The notes beneath the pieces were generated by a model. It made no database searches, was not told where the DNA came from, and saw only the letters and a program-made list of their open reading frames with translations. A stretch of 64,000 nt of DNA from Ananas comosus (lineage: Eukaryota > Streptophyta > Magnoliopsida > Poales > Bromeliaceae), in contig NC_033621.1 of the NCBI RefSeq assembly GCF_001540865.1, positions 24,084,973 through 24,148,972 of the forward strand, read 5' to 3'. The position numbers and the translations under genes are program-made. Below, piece after piece: positions 1 to 11,590 of this stretch (its first letter is position 1; each line of letters opens with the position of its first letter).

Positions 1-26
1 AAAAAAAAAAAAAAAAAAAAAAAAAA
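1..26. repeat. Poly(A) run at window edge
   Basis: Uninterrupted A tract that runs directly into a copy of the 401-bp tandem unit, replacing the left arm which the second copy has. It may be a contig edge or a homopolymer artefact. Confidence 0.8.
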
Positions 27-756
27 GACTTGGATTCCATATTCTATTTCTCTGAAAAGCTTTGCATCAACAAAAGAAAAATTCGTGCAGAGAATAGTGA
101 CAGAAGAGAAAGCTACATAACCAAAGCAAACTTAGAATATATTATTTACGGTAAAGATGATATGATCCAAGGTATGACTGATAGATAGAAGACACCTAAT
201 GAGATTCTTCATCAAAAGAACAGATGAGATAAACCACTTTTGGCATCATTTCTGGAAGTAAATTAAAAGTTTAAAAGAAAAAAAAAAAATCAAGAATTAA
301 ACAAATTATGGTTGCCATCAGAGTGTAAAACATAAATAATGCTGCATAGAATTAGCAAAAGTGGTTTATCTCATCTGTTCTTTTGATGAAGAATCTCATT
401 AGGTGTCTTCTATCTATCAGTCATACCTTGGATTCCATATTCTATTTCTCTGAAAAGCTTTGCATCAACAAAAGAAAAATTCGTGCAGAGAATAGTGACA
501 GAAGAGAAAGCTACATAACCAAAGCAAACTTAGAATATATTATTTACGGTAAAGATGATATGATCCAAGGTATGACTGATAGATAGAAGACACCTAATGA
601 GATTCTTCATCAAAAGAACAGATGAGATAAACCACTTTTGGCATCATTTCTGGAAGCAAATTAAAAGTTTAAAAGAAAAAAAAAATCAAGAATTAAACAA
701 ATTATGGTTGCCATCAGAGTGTAAAACATAAATAATGCTGCATAGAATTAGCAAAG
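27..756. repeat. Tandem duplication, about 401-bp period
   Basis: The block at 27-357 recurs at 428-756 with only a few differences (a shorter A tract, one G/A change). The second copy is preceded by a left arm (about 355-432) that is the inverted complement of 565-641. The first copy lacks that arm. It lies downstream of the F-box gene on its 3' side. No coding signal is seen; the 67-codon frame at 383-586 is simply the repeat. Confidence 0.85.
355..641. repeat. Foldback element with about 77-bp inverted arms
   Basis: The left arm (355-432) starts CAAAAGTGGTTTATCTC and the right arm (565-641) ends GAGATAAACCACTTTTG. The two are close to perfect reverse complements over about 77 bp, with a spacer near 130 bp. 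This resembles a MITE or foldback element. No clear target-site duplication was seen. Confidence 0.75.
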
Positions 757-828
757 TCTATATATATAACTCTAAAACATGAGTCTTTCTAGACTAGGTC
801 TGAACAAAAATATCATCATGATCTGTAA

Positions 829-2475
829 TCAAAAGAGGAAGTAACTTTGGTTCTTCCGGAAAGTTATCTGAGCATCTAAGGAAGCTCTATTTTGAAGTCT
901 TAAAAGAATTTCCTGGTTCCTAACCCATCTTGTGCTGCGATCGATTCGGTTTTCAAAGAACATCACTTTGAGGGCTCTTGCTTTGGCAATAACAAACCTG
1001 GCAAAGTTTAGCTCGCCCACCAGCCCTTCATACGCTGTTAATGTTACAGTCTTTAGAGGACAATCAAGGGAATCAATGGTATCTTGTGGCTCCCAGTAAT
1101 CTGAAACCTCATAATTTGCTGAATTCATGTGACAGCACTGCAACCCAAACAAAACAAAAAACAACAAATATTAAGCAGATATCAAGATTCAGTTAAATTA
1201 CAGAGCGTGCAAATTTAAGTCATATCAAAACTCTCATGCAAGCAAATACCAGAATATGGGAGGCAAGGAAAGCATCTCAACAAGCCGGCGAGCACCTTCA
1301 CTTGTTCATGAACAGAGAAGTTTACTTCAATAGTTAGGTTCTTAAGACTAAGCACCGGTGTACTCCAGCTAACTTGTGTTATGTGAGGTAACATCTGACA
1401 ATTCAGAGATCCAGAGAATTGGTGGAGGAAATTATTAACTAAATAAATGAATTAGTTCATGAAACAGTAGCTCTACACTACAAACATTGGCTACAAGAGG
1501 CACAAGGGAATATTAAAGACGTACCTCGAAGACAGTGTTGCCGAGCTCGAGCTTTTCAATCTGCGCTGTCAAATAGTGCAAGATCTCAAGCTTTGGCGCA
1601 CTGATAACCTTCAGCCACTGGCGCAAGGCCAAACGCCTCCCAAACAAACGTTCGAGATTGGGTGCGTCCTCAATGAACAGTTCTTTCAGGTCTTCGCAGT
1701 ATCTAACCTCCAACGTTTGAAGGCTCTGAGAGCGGACATGGATCCGGCGAAGTCTGGTTACGTGCGAAAGCGACAAGCTTTGCAGCGCGGTGCAGCATGA
1801 TAACACGCTGCGCAAGGCACCGTCTGTTACTTCCGCTGTATCAAGAATCAGTTTGTGAAGGTTGATAAGATTCAAGCAAGCCTCGGTGGTGCAAGGAAAC
1901 CGGCAATTCACCAATTCCATGGTCCTCAGAGATTCACAGGCAAGAAGGGAGGCTGGTATGTCAGGCTCCTTAACAGGATACACGTAGGGGAAATGTAGCA
2001 TGAGCTCTTGAATGTTCTTTTCGGCCAGGATGCGGAACCAGCCGTCCACGCGGGATTTTCGGCCTCGGAAGCAGGTGTGGGCTAGGCGGAAAGTGTCGAT
2101 GCAGCCGCGGTGGGAGGCGAGGATGCGGCTGATGGTCTGGACGCGCCGCCGGTCCTCATCGCAGGTCGACGATGAAGGGCCTGTGCCCCTGCCAAATCTT
2201 CGGCGTTGGGAGGTATTTGCACTGCAGATGGAGGAGTCGTCGAGGTGGAGGGGGGACGTGCTCCAGATGTGGCGCCACCGCGACGAGAGGAGGCTGGTCC
2301 TTGCCGCTTCTCCGGTTGGCAAGTAGGATATAATGATGGAAAGCAGGCAGTCTGGAAGCTCGTTGATGCGATTTGCGTCGTCAGAGGATTCCATCTCCCT
2401 ACTAATTCTCTCCTTCGTCACGTTCTCCTCCGCCATGACGTTCTCCTCCGCCTTGAACCCTGATACAGCCGTCAA
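829..2475 (-). CDS. F-box/LRR/FBD protein, 3 exons, 461 aa
   Basis: Predicted substrate-recognition subunit of an SCF ubiquitin ligase. Exons on the minus strand: 1525-2475, 1250-1394 and 829-1118; the phases join cleanly (951+145+290 nt). The F-box spans about residues 38-78 (INELPDCLLSIIISYLP, then SLLSSRWRHIWS). Leucine-rich repeats follow in the rest of exon 1 (CESLRTMELVNCRF, LQSLSLSHVTRLRRIHV). The last exon carries an FBD domain (CPLKTVTLTAYEGLVGELNF, then FVIAKARALKVMFF). The start could also be one of the internal Met codons before the F-box (MAEENV or MESSDD). The last acceptor is inferred from phase; another AG lies 19 nt upstream. F-box/FBD genes are a large, fast-evolving plant family, so the substrate cannot be predicted. 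TGA stop at 829-831. The gene looks intact. Confidence 0.9.
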
Positions 2476-2496
2476 TCCTAGCTAGTTATACCTCTA

Positions 2497-3058
2497 CTAT
2501 ATATATATATATATATATATATATGCGTGTTTGGTTGGAAGCCGTAATCGGAATTGGAATTGGAATCGAACTGGAATCCTAATAGGAATGTCTCGTTATC
2601 TAATTCTACTTGGTTCATCATTTGAATCGGAATCGGAATCGGAATAAATCATTTTCATTATCGATATTTGGTTCAGATAAATATAAAAAACGTAATCAGA
2701 TTGATATATTAACTTTATCTTTATCTTTATAATATATTACTTTAAATTTAAATTAATATTAAATATTAAAATTTTACATCAAATTTTGAAATGATGTTAA
2801 AGTTTTAAATCTATTTTTTTAAAAAAAATTAAACTTTGAAGTTAGTGGATAATTTGAAATATAAAAATAAATTTCGATTTATTCAAATTCAAATTAAATT
2901 ATAATTTAATTTTAATTTGAATTTTAATTTAATTTGTAAGTTTTAAATATAATTTGGAATCAAACTTATATAGTATATTTATATATTATATATATATATA
3001 TATATTATATATATATACATATATATATAATATAGATATATATTTCTTTAATTCATTC
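2497..3058. repeat. AT microsatellite and MITE-like AT-rich DNA
   Basis: A (TA)n run (about 2497-2524) is followed by GCGTGTTTGGTTGGAAGCC and a purine-rich block of GGAATTGGAATC-type words, typical of a miniature DNA transposon end. AT-rich sequence and more (TA)n follow to 3058. No gene was seen. Confidence 0.5.
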
Positions 3059-3772
3059 CTCATATTTGTGATAGTGTTCTAAGCTTAATCCATTCTTAAA
3101 TTTTGTACACGCTTTGCACCTATAGATGCTTCGTGCTTTCTATGTTTTTGATTTTGGTACACGTGGACCCGTCATGGGTCTCAAAAGGAGAAATTATATA
3201 AGTATCTCTTAAATGAGTGCAGTTTAAGATAACAAGAAAAGAAACAGTGCAACAAGAAGAAAAACAGTGCAACAAGAGAAGAATCCGAGAAGAAAAGAAA
3301 AGAAAAAAGCAAAAAAAACCTCTGTTCCTTTTCTTTCTCTCCCTTCATTTTTTTCTCTCTTCTTTTCTTTTTTCTTCGCTATATTTTTCTCCTCCGCAGT
3401 GCTCGTCCTCCCCATCGTCGCCACGACCTCTGCCTCGCCTGCACCTCGTGCTGCGCCGCCGACTCCGGCCGCCGCTTCTCGAGTGGCGCCGCCGACTCCG
3501 GCCGCCGCTTCTCCGACGACGCCCTCGCCGTCGCCCCCTCCTCCGCTGTCGACTCCGACGACGAGGTCCTCAGCGTCGGCGTCATCGTCGTCGTCGTCGA
3601 GCACCCGCGTCCCCGCTGCGGCCCTCTCCTGCCGGATAGGCATAGCCCTAGATAGGGCAGCACTGTCGTGGGCTGCGAGGCTTCACGGCGACACGCGCGA
3701 TACGGGACTGCGAAGCTCCCCGTCCGCGGCGCGGCCTCCACCGTCATCGGAGATGGTGGAGGAGAGTCGGAG

Positions 3773-3806
<34 letters not shown>

Positions 3807-6663
3807 TGTCGCGGCGCGGCCTCGGCGGGATCGGAGGCGAGGAAGGTGGGGGATGCGTGGGCGAGGGCGAGGGCGAGGGCGAGACCATGAGGGTGAGAGG
3901 CCTCCGCCTCTGCCTTCGCTTTTTTTTCGGCGAAAAAAAAAGAACGAGAGAAACGAAGAGGAGAGAGAAAGAGGAAAGAGAAAAAATAATAAGGGTATTT
4001 TGGTCAGTTTGCTGAAAAAGCGGACCGAATTTGCAAAAATAAATAAAGTGATCCGGTTTTGCAAAAGCCCAAAATAAGTGAATTTTTTATGCAAAAAGGC
4101 CTTATAAATATAATAATCCTATAAAATTCAACTTTTACATATTATCTCTCTCCTAATATTTTTAAATATATTCTTCTGATTTGTTACCGCTAAAGTACTA
4201 TTTATTTTATAAGTGAAATGACTTTTTTTTGTCATCACAAATATGTTCCTTTAAAAATTTCAACGGTTGATTAAAGAGGGGTAAAAAGGTTAATTCGATT
4301 CATTAATTAACTAGGATTAAGCATTTTACATATAGTTAACTAGTTTTTTCTAATGGATCCTAAAGGTCGAAATATATTTAAAAAATTTCAGGACTTTTGC
4401 AGAGATAATATATGAAAGTTGAACTTTATAGAGATATGTGTATAATTTACTATATTTGCAGGGTCTATATATATATAAAAAATTAATCCAAATAAAAAAG
4501 AAGGTGGGTTTTGTATCCTTGAACGCACCAAGCAACGTCTGGTTTGGATGTTTGGGCCGGGCCGGCCCATAATGATCCGCGCCGTAACCGGCTCATTTTT
4601 AATTATTTTGTTATTTTTTAAAATTTTAAATCTTTTAATCTTGTATTTTAAATGCTTTTAGTATTAGTTTTGCAGAATACATTCATCAAAATAAGTCCCA
4701 ACCATGAGTGCAGTCGAGATGTTGAGATATTCTCTTCTTTTATCGGACCACCACTGTCTAGTGCAGTTGGTTGGTAGCTCTCTTGCCAATCAATAAATTT
4801 CAACTAAAACTAAAAAAAATAAAATAAAATAAAAGCTTCATAAGGTGTTTGCGGCTAATTTNCTCATATTGGTGATCCACGTGTCATCCTAAGCTTAATC
4901 CATTCTTAAATTTTGTACACGCTTTGCACCTATTGATGCTTCGTGCTTTCTATGTTTTTGATTTTGGTACACGTGGATCCGTCATGGGTCTCAAAAGGAG
5001 AAATTATATAAGTATCTCTTAAATGAGTGCAGTTTAAGATAAAAAATACTGTAACAAGAGGAGAAATGGTACAATAAGAAGAGAAACAGTGCAACAAGAA
5101 GAAAAACAGTGCAACAAGAGGAGAATCCGAAAAGAAAAGAAAAGAAAAAAGCAAAAAAAACCTCTGTTCCTTTGCTTTCTCTCCCTTCATTTTTTTCTCT
5201 CTTCTTTTCTTTTTTCTTCGCTATATTTTTCTCCTCCGCAGCGCTCGTCCTCCCCATCGTCGCCATGACCGCTGCCTCGCCTGCGCCTCGTGCTGCGCCG
5301 CCGACTCCGACCGCCGCTTCTCGGGTGGCGCCGCCGACTCCGGCCGCCGCTTCTCCGACGACGCCCTCGCCTTCGCCCCCTCCTCCGCTGTCGACTCCGA
5401 CGACGAGGTCCTCAGCGTCGGCGTCGTCGTCGTCGAGCACCCGCGTCCCCGCCGCGGCGCTCTCCTGCAGGATAGGCATAGCCCTAGATAGGGCGGCACT
5501 GTCATGGGCTGCGAGGCTTCGCGGCGGCACGCGCGATACGGGATTGCGAAGCTCCCCGTCCGCGGCGCGGCCTCCACCGTCATCGGAGACGGTGGAGGAG
5601 AGTCGGAGAAGAAAAGAAAAGAAAAAAGAAAAAAAAATGTCGCGGCGCGGCCTCGGCGGGATCGGAGGCGAGGAAGGTGGGGGATGCGTGGGCGAGGGCG
5701 AGGGCGAGACCATGAGGGTGAGAGGCTTCCGCCTCTGCCTTCGCTTTTTTTTCGGCGAAAAAAAAAGAACGAGAGAAACGAAGAGAAGAGAGAAAGAGGA
5801 AAGAGAAAAAATAATAAGGGTATTTTGGTCACTTTGCTGAAAAAACGGACCGAATCTGCAAAAATAAAAAAAGTGATCTGGTTTTGCAAAAGCCCAAAAT
5901 AAGTAGATTTTTTATGCAAAAAGGCCTTATAAATGTAATAATCCTATAAAATTCAACTTTTACATATTATCTCTCTCCTAATATTTTTAAATATATTCTT
6001 CTGATTTGTTACCGCTAAAGTACTATTTATTTTATAAGTGAAATGACTTTTTTTGTCATCACAAATATGTTCCTTTAAAAATTTCAACGGTTAATTAAAG
6101 AGGGATAAAAAGGTTAATTCAATTCATTAATTACCTAGGATTAAGCATTTTACATATAGTTAAAGATCCTAAAGGTCGAAATATATTTAAAAAATTGCAG
6201 GACTTTTGCAGAGATAATATATGAAAGTTGAACTTTATAGAGATATGTGTATAATTCACTATATTTGCAGGGTCTATATATATAAAATTAATCCAAATAA
6301 AAAAAGGTGGGTTTTGTATCCTTGAACGCACCAAGCAACGTCTGGTTTGGATGTTTGGGCCGGGTCGGCCCATAATGATCCGCGCCGTAACCGGCTCATT
6401 TTTAATTATTTTGTTATTTTGTAAAATTTTAAATCTTTTAATCTTGTATTTTAAATGCTTTTAGTATTAGTTTTGCAGAATACATTCATCAAAATAAGTC
6501 CCAACCATGAGTGCAATCGAGATGTTGAGATATTCTCTTCTTTTATCGGACCACCACTGTCTAGTGCAGTTGGTTGGTAGCTCTCTTGCCAATCAATAAA
6601 TTTCAACTAAAACTAAAAAAAATAAAATAAAATAAAAGCTTCATAAGGTGTTTGCGGCTAATT
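3059..6663. repeat. Tandem pair of a 1.8-kb repeat joined at an N
   Basis: Copy 1 (3059-4861) and copy 2 (4863-6663) align along their whole length with scattered substitutions and small indels, including 6-nt changes in GTC and GAGGGC repeats. A single N at 4862 lies at the junction. Each copy has an AC/GAA-rich leader, a CT-rich tract, a GC-rich core (about 3400-3890 and 5240-5720), a purine tract, and an AT-rich tail ending AAGGTGTTTGCGGCTAATTT. The core has long open frames on both strands, but they are low-complexity Pro/Ser/Arg or Arg/Gly/Glu and overlap antisense. I do not call a gene. The tail is related to 52540-52990. Confidence 0.8.
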
Positions 6664-6891
6664 TCGACAAAATTCGTACTTCTTTAGCTAAAACTAAGTA
6701 AAGTTCTTACATTTGAGAGAATCAATCAATGGTTTTTTTTTTTTTAAATAAAATTCCCAACTCATTTGAGTAAAATAGCTACAGACAAAATAAATAAAAG
6801 CTAAGGAGTATCACTAAAAAAAATTTTTAAAAAAATGAAGGTCAGTAAATCAATTTCAAAATGGCCTAATATGACAGCTATTTTAAAATAT

Positions 6892-7860
6892 GGGCCTGTT
6901 TGCCTAGCTTTTGAAAAAGTGTTTTTTGAAAAAGTGATTTTGGTTTGGAGAAATGATTTTGGTTAAAAGTTGTAGAGCGTTTGACTGAGTTTAGATAAAA
7001 GTGATTTTTCTGAAGTGATTTTGAAAAACTGTTTGGNAAAGGATCAGGACATTCGGCTCCTAACACAATCCCCACTAAGCCCCTCACAAACACTCAAATA
7101 GCAAACTGCACTAAAAACAGTTTACTGCACTACGTACCTGTACTCGAATTGGAGTACCGGTACCCGGCACCCAGACTCGCAAAACCCGAGCCTCGATCAA
7201 TTGGGTTAATCGAGTTAAAATTTAAAATTTGAAAAAAATTTAAAATAATTATGAAATTTAAAATACCAAATTTAAAATTTAAATTCAAAAATATAAATAA
7301 TTATGAATTTTAAAATATAAAATTTTAATATTTAAAAATATAAATTTAAATTTTAAATTTTAAATTTTAAATTTAAAATTTAAAATTTGAAATTTTAAAT
7401 TTAAATATTTACATATTTAAAATTTAATTTTTAAAATTTTATAATTTGAAGATTAAATTTTATCTTAAATTTGAAAATTTAAAATTTAAAATTTGAGATT
7501 TGAAATTTAAATTTAAAATTAAAATTTTAAAATTTAAATTTTGAAATCTATTTTTTAAAATTTAAATTTTAAAGTTAAAATTTTAAAATTTAAAATAAAT
7601 TTGAAAATTAAAATTTAAAATTAAATTTAAATTTAAATATTTAACTTAAAATTAAAATAAAAATTTGAAATTTGAGTCGGAAATTAGAATCAGTTTTCAA
7701 GAAGCAGCTTTTTTCAGCTTCTGATTCTGGGCCTTCAAAATCAATTTTCTGATTCTGAGAAACAGAATCAGATTTTAGAAATGAGGTTGTCAAACGCTCT
7801 ATTGGGCCGAAAATCATTTTTCAACTCAAAAGCGCTTTTTAAAAGATAGGCCGAACACCC
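6892..7860. mobile_element. MITE-like element with imperfect terminal inverted repeats
   Basis: The 5' end (GGGCCTGTTTGCCTAGCTTT) and the reverse complement of the 3' end (GGGTGTTCGGCCTATCTTTT) are imperfect inverted repeats that continue for about 30 bp. The interior is largely AAATTTAAAATTT-type low complexity (7200-7680). There is an N at 7037. No transposase and no convincing target duplication were found. Confidence 0.5.
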
Positions 7861-8023
7861 CTATAACTTAGTGCTGTTAGTGGGTATCACCAGAATGAAC
7901 TGTGAGAAATATTAGTGGGGAGCAGTGGTTTTAATTATTGTTATCAGAAAATTCCAAGGATGGGTTACATAAATTATGAAGCAATCACCAAAAATATTTT
8001 AGTTGAATATTTTAAGTGATTNT

Positions 8024-8340
8024 CAGACCCTTCAATATTTCTTCGAAAATGTCAAATCAAATCCGACGGCCGAACAGATCCGTGCCACCGTCAACAACTT
8101 CGCTGATGACATCTACAGCATCGTCGGTTTGATACTTTCGAAAGAAGAAGGGAGGGGAATCTTTGATTCCCCGTTTCTTCGGACCCTTCAATATTTCTTC
8201 GAAAATGTCAAATCAAATTCAACGGCCGAACAGATCCGTGCCACCGTCAACAACTTCGCCGACAACATCTACAGCATCGCCGGGAAAGTATCGCCAGAAG
8301 AGGGGAGGGGAATCTTTGATTTCCCGTTTCTTCGGACCCC
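8024..8340 (+). repeat. Two tandem copies of a 156-bp unit with open reading frame
   Basis: The unit at 8024-8179 is repeated at 8180-8335 at about 90% identity. Both copies keep one open frame encoding FFENVKSN.TAEQIRATVNNFADDIYSI, ending in a FGP-type motif (TTCTTCGGACCC) that recurs further right. An N lies immediately before (8023). It could be a captured exon or a satellite unit. I do not recognise the peptide and do not call a protein. Confidence 0.6.
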
Positions 8341-9289
8341 AAATCGAATTGGAAAATCAAATCCAAATTGGAATCAAAACGGGAATTTCTTCGGACCCCA
8401 AATCTAATGGCAAAATCAATAGGGGATTTCTTCGGACCCCAAATCAAATTGCAAATCAAGTCTATACACGAACTTAAACTGCAAATTAAGTTCATATGCG
8501 AACCCAAATTGCAAATTAAGTTCACCTACAAACCCAAATAAAATCCGAACCCATTCCACACATAAAACCAAAACCCAAACCCAAATAAAATCCAAACCCA
8601 TTCCCCAAATAAAACCAAAACCCAAACCCAAATCAAACACAAACCCAACCCAAATCAAGTCCACAAATAAAATCCGAACCCATTCCACACATAAAACCAA
8701 AACCCAAACCCAAATAAAATCCAAACCCACTCCACACATAAAACTAAAACCCAAACCCAAATCAAATCCAAACCAAACCAAACCTAGCCCACAAATAAAC
8801 CCACAAATAAACTCAAACTCGAACCCAAATAAATCCAAACCCAAACCAAACCTAGTCCACAAATAAACCCACAAATAAATCCAAACTTGAACCCAAATAA
8901 ACCCAAACCTAAATCAAGTCAAGTTCAAACCCAAACAAAACCCAAAACCCAAATAAACCCAAACCTAAATCAAGTCAAGTTCAAACCCAAACAAAACCCA
9001 AAAATCCAAATAAATCCAAACCAAACCAAGTCCACATACAAAGCCAAACGGCCCAAACCTAACCAAACTAAGTCCAAATAAACATCCAACCCAAAACTAA
9101 AATAAACCGAAACCAAACCAAGTCCACATAAAGAACCCCAAACCCATTCCAGAATCAAATCCAAACCCAAACCAAACCAAGTCCACATATAAAACCAAAC
9201 CTCATGGACCAAATCCCATGAACCAAAACCAAACATCATGGACCAAATCCCATGAACCAAAACCAAATCTCATGGACCAAATCCCATGA
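8341..9289. repeat. Degenerate AAACCCA-rich minisatellite
   Basis: About 950 bp is built from words such as AAACCCAAATAAAATCC, CCATTCCACACATAAAACC and CAAGTCAAGTTCAAACCC in changing order. From about 9203 three units of a 38-40-bp repeat (ATGGACCAAATCCCATGAAC) follow. The block is bounded by N at 8023 and 9290, so the array is probably collapsed. The antisense frame at 8416-8874 (Phe/Gly/Leu/Trp-rich) is only the repeat translated. Confidence 0.8.
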
Positions 9290-9290
9290 N

Positions 9291-9681
9291 CAATTTGGTC
9301 CTTCTAATTCAAGTTGTAAAACAGTGAAGCCCCTTTTGTAATTCTACCATATCTCAAAATGTTATCACATCATATTGTTATTATTGTTAAATGTCACTTT
9401 TTCAAAATTAAGACTCTAAAGGATGAAGTAGAAATTCAGATGAACAAAAAGTGCAATTATGAGGATAATATCAAAATCAATTCAAACTTTCTAAGGACGA
9501 AATTAAAATCCGGATCGAAACTTGTTAGGGAGAGATATTAATTATGTCATATTGTTTCATCTCAACAAAACTAATATTACTACAAGTTTATAGAGAAAAG
9601 GTGCAAATTTTGCTTCTTAGAAACTACACAAGGTGCAAATAAAGGAAGTGCATGTCACATGCATATATATAAATAATTTAC
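9291..9681. other. Intergenic AT-rich DNA, nothing recognised
   Basis: No exon, RNA gene or repeat structure is apparent. This is where the next exon of the minus-strand gene at 9682-10035 would be expected; none is seen. Confidence 0.4.
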
Positions 9682-10035
9682 CTGTGCTATTGGAGCCAAC
9701 AACATCTTTGTTTCATTCTCTGAAGGAGTAGTGGTCTCTTCAATGGAAACCACCTTTGTTTCATTCTCTTGAGGAGGAGTTCCACTAGTAATCTTTGTTG
9801 TGTTGATCTCTTCATTAGAGACCATCTTTGTTTCATTCTCTTCAAAAGGAGGAGGTGTCAACTTATCATTAGTTGTTGTTGTTGTTGTTGTAGTGATCTC
9901 TTCAATAGAAGCCATGAGAGTTCCAATATTGTTGCCTTTTCTTGCAGATAATATGAAGAGTATGAAAGCTGTGGCAAGTGATGCACCAACTAGGAAGGAA
10001 ATCACAGGTTGAAGGTTCTTGGTATTGCTCATCAT
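9682..10035 (-). pseudogene. Orphan first exon of a signal-anchored protein
   Basis: Open frame of 118 codons starting MMSNTKNLQPVISFLVGASL. Residues about 9-29 form a hydrophobic signal anchor preceded by basic residues. The rest is a Thr/Asn/Glu-rich stalk with three ENETK repeats, each a potential N-glycosylation site, and a Thr run. A GTAAAT donor sits at its end (9676-9681). The topology is that of type II Golgi proteins; plant nucleotide-diphospho-sugar transferase-like proteins (At1g28695 type) start this way, but that is only an analogy. No downstream exon is visible before the minisatellite, so the gene is truncated, or its remainder is lost at the N positions to the left. A (GA)n tract at about 10049-10085 lies in the presumed 5' UTR. 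Confidence 0.5.
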
Positions 10036-10044
10036 CTTTGATAC

Positions 10045-10088
<44 letters not shown>

Positions 10089-11590
10089 GTAATATAAGAT
10101 TTGGATCTTAATAGCATTAGAAAAGAAATTATGGAAGCCATTTTAGACCCTCTACTTTCATGACATCACTGCTAAGACTTTGTCCGCTAAGCCAATCGTA
10201 GACCATCCTGTCGATCTTTGTCCATTCCATTTTAATTTTCAATCCTAACTGCAAAACAATTTCTGAAGAGATTATCTTTTTAACTCTAAGTAAAATATGC
10301 AGATCGCATGGTTAATTATTTTGATAAAATGGATGGAGATGCATGCGCTGAGTGGTCTATTGCTGACACGGTGGACAATATCCTAACAATAACTTCTTCA
10401 ACCGCGTCTTACTTATTAATAACTAAATTTTTTTTAGAGTTGGGTGTGGTTATATATTATTACTATTACATTAATGAAGAGTTCGAATTGAAGATGCAAA
10501 GGGACTAATTCAAATAGCATGTCAAGGGGACCCCATTATGTGATCATGTGGATCCTACTATTCAAAGTCAACTTCATATGGTTGGTAAGTGGTAACCCAA
10601 GAGAATATATATATATTTATTCTCATCTTCCAAAAAATAACTAAGAGAGATGCAAAAAAAGAGAAGAATCATCAATGCTTCCATGTAAGTCAATTACTTG
10701 TGATTGGTGCATATGAATCTACAGTAGGATTCATATACATATATATATATAATATATTATATATAATAATCTAGTTGTTTTCCCTTTGTTTTTTATTTTT
10801 TAAATACTTGATGTTTCCCCATGGAAAGCCCATGTGGGTAACTCATATGAAATCTTTAGTTCACACTACTTAATCATAGTTATTTTATAATATCTTAAAG
10901 TGTCAAATAGGCCCACAATTTTCTCAAAATTTTGTGACTCCCTAGCTAACTAGTGGAATAATTATTTTATTAAGTACTTAAAAAATCATTTTTTCTAATA
11001 AGAACAATCAAAAGACACTCCACGTATAGTTATTAATGCATCGTGCACTCAAACTATTAATTGTCTCGTCGTATTATAATAATATAATATATATACAGGC
11101 ATGTGAATCTAGAGCATACGAGAACATGCTTTGCCCATTTTTATAACATAATTTGAAATTGTTCACTCGCGCAACCCTAGTTTGATAATACGATGGTTAA
11201 AAATATTCCTTTTATCTTTTTAAACAAAATTAAGTAGTTTTAAAGCATTTTCATTCTTTTTCTTTTTTTGCGCGGTCGTCATCATAATTTTATAGCATTA
11301 ATAGTGGAAAATGGTAGAAGCAAAATTCAAACTGAACCTTAGACTCCGTGTAGAGAAGTGCACATTAATGAAACTATGGGTTTAAGAGAAGTTTTTAACC
11401 GCTTGTTTTTAGCTCAATGAAGACGGTAACGACTTTTTGATAAAAATCTTTTCAAAAGTTTTTTTCGTAGCATAAACTATCACTTCTCGTTTTGAGAATT
11501 AGAAGCTCATTTCGGCTTCTGGCTATAAGAAAAATCTAAATTTTAGGATTTAGAAGCTCTTTTTGTTTTTAGCTATTGGGATATTTTTTG
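10036..11590. other. Intergenic region, (GA)n then AT-rich DNA
   Basis: (GA)n at about 10049-10085 is a microsatellite just upstream of the orphan exon. Short frames at 10308-10508 and 10589-10774 have no recognisable domain or codon pattern. No other structure was identified. Confidence 0.4.

Noticed and set aside
3217..3890. Long overlapping open frames on both strands in the GC-rich repeat core (also 4991-5919)
   Set aside because: Both strands are open because of trinucleotide and CG-rich low complexity; the products are Pro/Ser/Arg or Arg/Gly/Glu runs with no domain. No splice or expression evidence.
8416..8874. 152-codon minus frame rich in Phe, Gly, Leu and Trp
   Set aside because: It is the AAACCCA minisatellite read in reverse; the amino-acid pattern follows the DNA repeat.
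8500..9200. Possible interstitial telomere repeat (CCCTAAA)
   Set aside because: The words are AAACCCAAA and AAATCC types, not regular heptamers of CCCTAAA.
10308..10774. Two short plus frames (66 and 61 codons)
   Set aside because: No domain or splice signals; the second runs into a (TA)n tract.
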